From: Clostridiaceae bacterium
Lineage (GTDB): Bacteria > Bacillota > Clostridia > DSM-8532
Direction: 5' to 3'
NCBI GenBank assembly: GCA_025361665.1
Contig: JANYKF010000409.1
Location: forward strand, 1-5,369
Length of the DNA: 5,369 nucleotides
The notes beneath the pieces are model-generated. The model did no database searches. It was given only the letters and a program-made list of their open reading frames with translations, and had not been told where the DNA came from. The first letter of the stretch is position 1, and every line of letters starts with the position of its first letter. A program made the position numbers and the translations under genes. Shown here piece after piece: positions 1-4,968 of this stretch.

Positions 1-123
1 TTCGAACATGACGGAAGTGGACGCTGCGCCGTTCGCATTGAGAACGCCTGGAATAAAGCCTGTGTCCCTCGCTTTCTTGGGACTTTCGTTTCTGGCAATC
101 GCCATCAAGACTGTTTCTTCCAT
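1..123 (-). CDS. rplY: Large ribosomal subunit protein bL25 (L25/Ctc family), N-terminal part only
   Basis: Reading the minus strand from the ATG at 123-121 gives 41 codons that stay open to the left edge, so the 3' part is missing. The peptide begins MEETVLMAIARNESPKKARD and continues TGFIPGVLNANG, which matches the N-terminal beta-strand and the 'basic stretch, G-x-IPGVL' turn typical of bL25/Ctc proteins. These bind 5S rRNA in the large ribosomal subunit, and in Firmicutes the family includes a general stress member. The start is fixed by AAAGGAG seven bases upstream (137-131) and by an extended -10 promoter further upstream. The gene diverges from the SAH hydrolase gene and is probably functionally unrelated to it, marking the left border of the catabolic gene set. 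Whether this is the short form or carries a C-terminal TL5/CTC domain cannot be seen. The family call comes from recognising the motif; only 41 residues are available. Confidence 0.8.
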   Translation of the reverse strand, partial: MEETVLMAIARNESPKKARDTGFIPGVLNANGAASTSVMFE

Positions 124-130
124 AAATCTG

Positions 131-137
131 CTCCTTT
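131..137 (-). promoter_or_regulatory. Ribosome binding site of the L25 gene
   Basis: On the minus strand AAAGGAG lies seven bases before the ATG at 123-121. It is a near-consensus Shine-Dalgarno site and supports this start codon. Confidence 0.75.
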
Positions 138-151
138 GGACTTTTCTTATT

Positions 152-160
152 AGTATAGCA
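152..160 (-). promoter_or_regulatory. Extended -10 promoter of the L25 gene
   Basis: The minus strand reads TGCTATACT, which is a TGn extension followed by the -10 hexamer TATACT. The hexamer seventeen bases upstream (AGATGG) is a poor -35, which fits the known behaviour of extended -10 promoters. Transcription would start around 145, giving a leader of about 20-25 bases that contains the AAAGGAG site. The call is by eye only. Confidence 0.5.
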
Positions 161-267
161 CATTTCACTTGAACCCATCTTGCCGGGCGCTGAAACAGCA
201 TCATCGACGGAGGATGGTTCGGCGTATTCCTTGTTTTCATGGTTTCTTTCGGCTTCAGGGATCATCC

Positions 268-296
268 TTGTGGGGAACACGTCCGGACGATATAAT
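268..296 (+). promoter_or_regulatory. Sigma-A-type promoter for the SAH hydrolase gene set
   Basis: TTGTGG (268-273) and a perfect TATAAT (291-296) are separated by 17 bases, the optimal spacing for a housekeeping sigma factor. Transcription would begin near 303, leaving a leader of about 34 bases before the GTG start at 337. It is the best promoter-like sequence seen in the divergent region in this direction, and none comparable was seen in the downstream gaps, so it probably drives the whole rightward gene set. Confidence 0.6.
280..289. promoter_or_regulatory. Perfect 10-bp palindrome inside the promoter spacer, possible operator
   Basis: CGTCCGGACG is its own reverse complement and sits wholly between the -35 and -10 hexamers of the rightward promoter. 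A dimeric repressor bound there would block RNA polymerase. The site is short, and its core GTCCGGAC also occurs by chance inside a coding region (about 3943), so the regulatory reading is speculative. Confidence 0.25.
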
Positions 297-323
297 GGTT
301 GCATGTGCGATCATCCAACTCCC

Positions 324-330
324 AAGGAGG
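324..330 (+). promoter_or_regulatory. Ribosome binding site that fixes the GTG start of the SAH hydrolase gene
   Basis: AAGGAGG lies six bases before the GTG at 337. The frame is open further upstream, back to a TTG at 169, but the upstream residues are basic and do not resemble the family, and any start before 303 would precede the predicted transcription start. CTCC at 319-322 can pair with GGAG at 326-329 across a three-base loop and might weakly mask this site. Confidence 0.8.
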
Positions 331-336
331 TCTTTC

Positions 337-1602
337 GTGAGCTGTCAACAAACGCAGAGCCATATCCGCGACATCGGCCTCGCCGGAGAGGGGCGGCGCA
401 AAATCGAATGGGTCAAAAGGAACATGCCCATTCTTTCGCGCCTGGAAGCTGAATTTTCCCGGACAAAACCGTTCGCGGACGTGAAGATCTCGCTTTCCGT
501 CCATCTGGAGGCGAAAACAGCCTATCTGTCGAAGGTGCTGGCGGCAGGCGGGGCCCGAATGTCCGTCACCGGAAGCAACCCGCTCTCCACGCAGGACGAC
601 GTGGCCGCCGGGCTCTCGGCGGACGGCATCGATGTCCATGCCTGGCACGGTTCCACGCCGGAAGAATATGACAGGCATATCGGGCAGACACTGGCCCAGG
701 GTCCGAATGTCATCATCGATGACGGCGGAGACCTCATCCATGCCCTGCATGTGAAGCTGCCGCACCTTGTCCCGGAGGTATGGGGCGGCTGCGAGGAAAC
801 CACCACCGGCATCCTGCGCCTGAAGGCGATGGAAAGGGAAGGCGTGCTCCTCTTCCCGATGATGGCCGTCAACGACGCCATGTGCAAGCATCTTTTCGAC
901 AACCGGTACGGTACGGGCCAATCGGTTTTTGATGCGATAGACCGCACCACGAACCTCATTGTGGCGGGCAAGACCGTTGTCGTGGCCGGATACGGCTGGT
1001 GCGGCAAAGGAGTTGCCATGCGGGCGAAGGGCCTGGGAGCCAAAGTGGTCGTGACGGAAATCGATCCGGTGAAGGCCATTGAAGCCATCATGGACGGGTG
1101 CACCGTTCTTCCAATGACCGAGGCTGCCGCGCTGGGGGATATCTTCGTAACGGTCACGGGTTGTGAACGCGTCATTTCAGGCGAACATTTTGCGCGTATG
1201 AAAAACGGCGCAATCCTGTCGAATGCGGGTCATTTCAACGTGGAAATCTGCATTCCCGAGTTGGAAGCCCAATCCGTTTCCATTGAGGAAAGCAGGAAGA
1301 ACATTACCGGTTACCTCATGGCGGACGGACGCCGGATCTACCTTCTCGGGGAGGGCCGGCTGGTGAACCTGGCCTGCGGCGACGGCCACCCGGCGGAGAT
1401 CATGGACATGAGTTTCGCCGTGCAGGCGCTGAGCGCGCTCTATATCGTGGAGAACCACTCCGTACTGAAGCCCGGTGTTTTTTCCATTCCCGGAGCCATC
1501 GATGCGCGCATTGCCGCCATGAAACTGGAAAGCCTCGGTGTCGGCATCGACACCCTGACAGAAGCGCAGCAAGAATATCTTGGAAGCTGGGGAGCGGAAT
1601 AA
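337..1602 (+). CDS. ahcY: S-adenosylhomocysteine hydrolase (adenosylhomocysteinase), short Thermotoga/archaeal type
   Basis: A 421-residue cytosolic NAD-dependent enzyme that reversibly splits S-adenosylhomocysteine into adenosine and homocysteine, removing the product inhibitor of SAM-dependent methyltransferases. Start GTG 337 follows AAGGAGG, and the product then begins with the family pattern DIGLAGEGRRKIEW. Visible landmarks are HLEAKT at 56-61, NPLSTQDDVAA, DDGGDL at 128-133, EETTTG at 153-158, K184 with D188-N189, the NAD-binding GYGWCGKG at 218-225, NAGHF with H299, and GHP with H351. Against human numbering, D131, E156, K186, D190, N191, H301 and H353 are all kept. Features of the short clade are HLEAKT replacing HxTxET (T57 to E58, E59 to K60), human C195 replaced by T193, and no C-terminal KPDHYRY tail; the protein ends TLTEAQQEYLGSWGAE. 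It is first in the gene set, 86 bp before the lactonase. The family is very sure; whether the substrate is S-adenosyl- or S-inosylhomocysteine is open. Confidence 0.95.
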   Translation: MSCQQTQSHIRDIGLAGEGRRKIEWVKRNMPILSRLEAEFSRTKPFADVKISLSVHLEAKTAYLSKVLAAGGARMSVTGSNPLSTQDDVAAGLSADGIDVHAWHGSTPEEYDRHIGQTLAQGPNVIIDDGGDLIHALHVKLPHLVPEVWGGCEETTTGILRLKAMEREGVLLFPMMAVNDAMCKHLFDNRYGTGQSVFDAIDRTTNLIVAGKTVVVAGYGWCGKGVAMRAKGLGAKVVVTEIDPVKAIEAIMDGCTVLPMTEAAALGDIFVTVTGCERVISGEHFARMKNGAILSNAGHFNVEICIPELEAQSVSIEESRKNITGYLMADGRRIYLLGEGRLVNLACGDGHPAEIMDMSFAVQALSALYIVENHSVLKPGVFSIPGAIDARIAAMKLESLGVGIDTLTEAQQEYLGSWGAE

Positions 1603-1671
1603 GAGAAAGGGATGCAGCACAGGCCGACCTGCGAAGAGAAAGTGGAGCAGCATATGGCCGGCACAGCGGCT

Positions 1672-1681
1672 GGAGGAGGAG
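1672..1681 (+). promoter_or_regulatory. Ribosome binding site of the lactonase gene
   Basis: A purine run GGAGGAGGAG lies seven bases before the ATG at 1689. The rest of the gap (1603-1671) holds no U-tailed hairpin and no recognisable promoter, so read-through from the SAH hydrolase gene is likely. Confidence 0.7.
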
Positions 1682-1688
1682 ACATCCC

Positions 1689-2774
1689 ATGGAAAACAAC
1701 CACTGCCTGGCCTATATCGGAACATTTGCCGAACCATCCGAAATCGTCGGCATTGCCATTCTCGATGTCAATCCTGACACCGGGGAACTCACGTTTGCCG
1801 GTTATTCGGAAAAGATTGAAAAACCGACATACCTGGCGTTGTCCGCCGATGGAAAGCACCTGTATGCGACCATCGAGGCGGACCGCTATGAAGGACAACC
1901 CGGCGGAGGAGCGGCGTCCTTCCTCATCGACCGGGATGGCAGCCTGTCATTGCAGAGCCGGTGTCCTTCCGATGGGGAATTCCCCTGCCATATCAGCGTT
2001 GACCATGCCAATACCGTTGTTTTCGTTTCCAATTACGGTGCCGGCACGGCCGCTGCCTATCCGCTGGATCCAGATGGCAGCCTGCCTCCGGAACACAGGA
2101 TGATCAGGCACTCGGGTTCGGGTCCCGATCCGGACCGGCAGACCGGCCCTCATGTGCATTGTTCGGTTTTTTCGCCGGATGAACAGTATTTGTGCGTCTG
2201 CGACCTGGGACTCGACAAGGTCATGCTTTATGATTTTGCCGGAGGTAAAGGTGACATGTCGCTTGCCGGAACGCTGTCCGTGAGTCCGGGCGACGGGCCG
2301 CGGCATATCGTATTCAACCCCTCGGGAGACAGGGCTTACGTTCTCACCGAAATGGGCTGCCAGGTTTTTGTCTTTTCATATGATCGGAGCGATGGGTCAT
2401 TCCTGCCGCTGCAGACGATTCCGACCTTGCCGCCTGGTGTTTCGGGAAGCTCCTGTTCCGCCATCCGCTTCACGCCGGACGGTCATCTGCTCATGGCTTC
2501 CAACCGCGGACACGACAGCATCACGGTATTCCGGGTGCTGCCGGACGGGCAGCTGCGGACCATTGCCCATAACCCAACGATGGGGCGAACGCCGCGGGAT
2601 TTCAACATTACCCCGAACGGAAAATTCATCATCGCGGGAAATCAGGATTCCAATGAGGTCAGAGTCTTCTCATTGGATGCGGAGACAGGCTTGTTCACCT
2701 TCACCGGGTGCAGGTTGGAGATCCCCCAACCTGTTTGCGTGCTGTTTTACCAACCGGAGGATATCCTGTCATGA
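1689..2774 (+). CDS. Lactonase family protein (6-phosphogluconolactonase YbhE-like seven-bladed beta-propeller)
   Basis: A 361-residue soluble protein with no signal peptide or membrane segment. It shows the repeating blade pattern of the Lactonase family: YIGTF with an acidic strand and DTGELT near the N-terminus, LSADGKHLYAT, GPHVHC with H155 and H157, DLGLDKVMLYDF, GDGPRHIVFNPSG with R205-H206, SNRGHDSITVFRV at about 271-281, and GRTPRDFNITPNGKFIIAGNQ with R303-D304. These conserved His and Arg residues line the central pocket in the family. Family members hydrolyse 6-phosphogluconolactone (E. coli YbhE) or act on related lactones and cyclic acids; about 330-370 residues is usual. No glucose-6-phosphate dehydrogenase or other pentose phosphate gene is nearby, so a lactone made from the sugar released by the downstream GH2 enzyme is an equally good guess. 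The stop codon overlaps the next start as ATGA, showing coupling to the first URO-D-like gene. The family is very likely; the substrate is unknown. Confidence 0.88.
   Translation: MENNHCLAYIGTFAEPSEIVGIAILDVNPDTGELTFAGYSEKIEKPTYLALSADGKHLYATIEADRYEGQPGGGAASFLIDRDGSLSLQSRCPSDGEFPCHISVDHANTVVFVSNYGAGTAAAYPLDPDGSLPPEHRMIRHSGSGPDPDRQTGPHVHCSVFSPDEQYLCVCDLGLDKVMLYDFAGGKGDMSLAGTLSVSPGDGPRHIVFNPSGDRAYVLTEMGCQVFVFSYDRSDGSFLPLQTIPTLPPGVSGSSCSAIRFTPDGHLLMASNRGHDSITVFRVLPDGQLRTIAHNPTMGRTPRDFNITPNGKFIIAGNQDSNEVRVFSLDAETGLFTFTGCRLEIPQPVCVLFYQPEDILS
2756..2760 (+). promoter_or_regulatory. Ribosome binding site for the first URO-D-like gene, inside the lactonase gene
   Basis: GGAGG lies ten bases before the ATG at 2771. 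It selects this start over the in-frame GTG at 2708, which has no Shine-Dalgarno site and would add 21 residues unlike the family. Confidence 0.65.
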
Positions 2775-3805
2775 CGTCGAAACAACGTGTCCGCGCAGCC
2801 ATCGCCTTTCAGGATCCGGACTGCCTGCCGATTCTGTATCTGAACCGGGATCAACGCCGTTCGGATATTCTTTCCGCCGGATATGCGGCGGCGGCGTCAT
2901 TCAAGCCGGAAGTGCCGAACCAGTCCGAATGGGGATATGTCTGGCATCGATACGACGAAACCATGGGACAGCCCAAACAGCCGCCTCTGGAGAAATCGTG
3001 GGACCTGCTCCATTCCTGGCGGGCACCGGATCCGTTTGCACACGGGCGGATGGATCCTTTGCAGAAAATGGTGGCCGTGAATCCGGATCGATACATCATG
3101 GGGAGTCTGGGTATTACCGGCTTCAACCAGGTGATGTTCATCCGCGGCTTTGAAAACGTGATGGCGGATTTTTATCTTGAACCGGACAACCTGAATCGGC
3201 TGATTCAGCGGGTCATCGATTTTGAGTGCGAGATGATCCGGCAGATGTGCGCATGCGGGGTCGATGCCATTGCCTTCGGCGATGACTGGGGCACACAGGC
3301 AAACCTGATGGTCAATCCGGATTTGTTTCGCGGATTCTTCAAACCGCATTTGCAGCGACAGTTCGCTTTGGTCAAGAGTTATGGCTGCCAGGTCTATTTC
3401 CACAGCTGCGGCCAGGTTTATGAAATACTGGATGATTTGGTGGAAATCGGGGTGGACATCCTGAACCTGAACCAGCCTGATATTTTTCCTTTGGCACGTC
3501 TGAGTGAAGGCTTCCGAGGCCGGGTCTGCCTGAATTGCCCCATAGACCATCAGACCGTTGCCCTCTCCGGCAATGAAGCGGAAATTCGAGCCTATGCAGC
3601 CCGCCTTCTTCGGGAACTGGGTACGGAGCATGGCGGATACATCGCCTATATTGAGGATTACCATTCCATCGGGATGAGCGAGGCGAATTATCAGTCGATC
3701 TGCAAAGCTTTTGAAGAAATCAAAGCTTCCGGGAGGCTGGAAAGCACGGCTTTCGGACAGTCGGAAACCATTTCTTCCGGCTGGCTCGCGGGGAGGCAGC
3801 CATGA
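2771..3805 (+). CDS. Uroporphyrinogen decarboxylase/corrinoid methyltransferase-like protein, first paralogue
   Basis: A 344-residue cytosolic protein of the URO-D/MtaA/CmuA TIM-barrel superfamily. Start ATG 2771 overlaps the lactonase stop (ATGA) and yields the family opening MTSKQRVRAAIAFQDPD. Other landmarks are GDDWGTQ at 170-176, followed by a NPDLFRGFFKPHL helix, the metal-type motif HSCG at 211-214 followed by QVYEILDDLVEIGVDILN, and CPIDHQT at 256-262, which stands where many relatives have WGGVDxQ. Members of this fold either decarboxylate uroporphyrinogen or move methyl groups between corrinoid proteins and thiols using a His-x-Cys-xn-Cys zinc site. H211 and C213 are present, but the usual late third Cys is not obvious: that stretch reads GGYIAYIEDYHS (288-299), and C253, C256 and C311 are only candidates. 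It is not a haem-pathway hemE by context or by its N-terminus. A C-terminal tail of about 25 residues has low similarity to the family. It is coupled to the next gene by a second ATGA. The actual reaction is unknown. Confidence 0.87.
   Translation: MTSKQRVRAAIAFQDPDCLPILYLNRDQRRSDILSAGYAAAASFKPEVPNQSEWGYVWHRYDETMGQPKQPPLEKSWDLLHSWRAPDPFAHGRMDPLQKMVAVNPDRYIMGSLGITGFNQVMFIRGFENVMADFYLEPDNLNRLIQRVIDFECEMIRQMCACGVDAIAFGDDWGTQANLMVNPDLFRGFFKPHLQRQFALVKSYGCQVYFHSCGQVYEILDDLVEIGVDILNLNQPDIFPLARLSEGFRGRVCLNCPIDHQTVALSGNEAEIRAYAARLLRELGTEHGGYIAYIEDYHSIGMSEANYQSICKAFEEIKASGRLESTAFGQSETISSGWLAGRQP
3791..3796 (+). promoter_or_regulatory. Ribosome binding site for the second URO-D-like gene
   Basis: GGGAGG lies five bases before the ATG at 3802, within the last codons of the preceding gene. 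Together with the ATGA overlap it supports coupled translation of the two paralogues. Confidence 0.65.
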
Positions 3806-4896
3806 ACCCAAGGGAACGCTGGGCCGCCTGTCGGCAGGGACTGCCAACGGATCGCGTGCCGATGGATTTTGCAGGAACAACCCTGACCAGCGCCGAACCT
3901 GAGGCCATGAAAAACCTGGCTGCGTTTCTTCACATTCCGCCGTCCGGACCCGAGACAATGCTGGAACGGATCCAAACCGCCCTGGGAGTTGATTTTCGCC
4001 GGGTCGGCGCCCTCATTGATCCCCCAAGCCGATTGAGCCGGCCAATGGCAAGCGGCAGGTTCACAGACAGCTGGGGCATTTCCCGCCAGTGGACGGGCCT
4101 GTATTACGATATCGTCGATTATCCGCTGAAGAATGCCGACCTGGCTGCTCTGTCGGCATATCCGTGGCCGGATGCGCGGGAGATCCCACAGGCCTGGTTT
4201 GACCAATATGAAGCCGATGCCCGGCGCCTCAGCGAGCAGACCGACTATGTCCTTGTCGGGGAGCATCCCGTTTATGGGTATTTTGAGCTGGGCTGCTGGC
4301 TTTGCGGCTATGATGATTTCCTGTATCGCCTGTTGGCTGAGCCGGAGTTCGTGCAGGCATTTTTCAAACGGTATCATCAATATGTGCAGGAAGTTGTCGC
4401 ACGGTATTACAAGGCGATCGGTCCCTGGATACAAGTGACAACCAGCGGGGACGATTTCGGCACGCAGAGCGCGCCCCTTCTTTCACCGGAATGCTTTCGG
4501 GAATTGATGGTTCCCTGGTACAGGGAGCGTATCAGCCAGACAAAGTCCCTGACAGCCGCGGACTATTTCCATCACTCCTGCGGTTCGGTGTATCGTTTGC
4601 TGGATGATATCTGCGGCATGGGCGCGGATATCCTCAATCCCATCCAGCCGGGTGCCGCGGAAATGGAACCGGAACGGCTGAAAAATGCATACGGTTCCAG
4701 GTTGATCTTCTGGGGTGGCCTTGATGAGCAAACACTCCTGACGAGGGGCACGGAAATCGAAGTGGCGGACGAGGTCCGTCGCGTATCCGGTGTTTTGTCA
4801 CGCGGAGGCCGTTTTGTCGCAGCGCCCTCTCACAATATTCAGGTTGACGTGCCGCCGCAGAACGTGGTGGCCATGTACCGGGCACTTAGGGGATAA
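3802..4896 (+). CDS. Uroporphyrinogen decarboxylase/corrinoid methyltransferase-like protein, second paralogue
   Basis: A 364-residue cytosolic protein of the same fold as its neighbour but clearly diverged. It opens MNPRERWAACRQGLPTDRVP, the standard 'RERV…xDRVPxDF' start of this group, then shows GDDFGTQ at 216-222 followed by LLSPECFRELMVPWYRE, HHSCGSVYRLLDDI with H258 and C260, ILNPIQP, FWGGLDEQ and near the C-terminus AAPSHNIQVDVPPQN (340-354). The last block is where methyltransferases of the MtaA type carry the third zinc Cys; here it is S343, and no Cys occurs after C271. Family knowledge says such proteins can be corrinoid-dependent methyltransferases, but no corrinoid-binding protein is in the window and many of these proteins near glycan genes have no assigned reaction. 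The start overlaps the previous stop by four bases, which suggests equal expression and perhaps a heteromeric complex. The fold is sure, the function is not. Confidence 0.88.
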   Translation: MNPRERWAACRQGLPTDRVPMDFAGTTLTSAEPEAMKNLAAFLHIPPSGPETMLERIQTALGVDFRRVGALIDPPSRLSRPMASGRFTDSWGISRQWTGLYYDIVDYPLKNADLAALSAYPWPDAREIPQAWFDQYEADARRLSEQTDYVLVGEHPVYGYFELGCWLCGYDDFLYRLLAEPEFVQAFFKRYHQYVQEVVARYYKAIGPWIQVTTSGDDFGTQSAPLLSPECFRELMVPWYRERISQTKSLTAADYFHHSCGSVYRLLDDICGMGADILNPIQPGAAEMEPERLKNAYGSRLIFWGGLDEQTLLTRGTEIEVADEVRRVSGVLSRGGRFVAAPSHNIQVDVPPQNVVAMYRALRG

Positions 4897-4916
4897 ATCA
4901 ATGGTCCCTGGAATTG

Positions 4917-4939
4917 TGATGTCGCAACAGGCGGCATCA
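4917..4939 (+). other. RNA hairpin in the gap before the GH2 gene
   Basis: TGATGTCGC (4917-4925) pairs with GCGGCATCA (4931-4939) across a five-base AACAG loop: nine pairs, one of them G-U. What follows is GGCAGTACGG with no T-run, so it is not a rho-independent terminator. It might shield or process the transcript between the URO-D-like and GH2 genes. Nothing else is visible in this 72-bp gap apart from the GH2 ribosome binding site. Confidence 0.4.
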
Positions 4940-4955
4940 GGCAGTACGGACGCAT

Positions 4956-4961
4956 GGGAGG
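4956..4961 (+). promoter_or_regulatory. Ribosome binding site of the GH2 gene
   Basis: GGGAGG lies seven bases before the ATG at 4969. An in-frame ATG at 4954 overlaps this site and has no Shine-Dalgarno sequence of its own, so 4969 is preferred. Confidence 0.7.
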
Positions 4962-4968
4962 AATTTCA

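Noticed and set aside
169..336. A longer N-terminus of the SAH hydrolase starting at the in-frame TTG
   Set aside because: The 56 extra residues are basic and unlike the family, they overlap the best promoter, and AAGGAGG marks the GTG at 337 as the start.
124..336. A SAM or SAH riboswitch before the SAH hydrolase gene
   Set aside because: The predicted leader is only about 34 bases and no riboswitch-like fold or conserved core could be recognised by eye.
180..452. A 90-residue reading frame overlapping the SAH hydrolase start
   Set aside because: It has no ribosome binding site or recognisable motif and runs out of frame through a certain gene.
262..1175. Two overlapping minus-strand frames of about 218 residues opposite the SAH hydrolase gene
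   Set aside because: They are mirror frames of a highly conserved enzyme, with low-complexity composition and no ribosome binding site noted.
1612..2103. A 163-residue plus-strand frame overlapping the start of the lactonase gene
   Set aside because: It is out of frame with the lactonase, shows no motif, and the gap bases match only a ribosome binding site for the lactonase.
2771..3805. Reading the first URO-D-like gene as hemE of haem synthesis
   Set aside because: It is one of two adjacent diverged paralogues, carries the HSCG metal-type motif, and has no haem-pathway neighbours.
2897..3958. A 353-residue minus-strand reading frame across the two URO-D-like genes
   Set aside because: Long antisense frames are expected in GC-rich coding DNA; it spans the gene junction, shows no family motif, and the plus strand carries clear conserved proteins.
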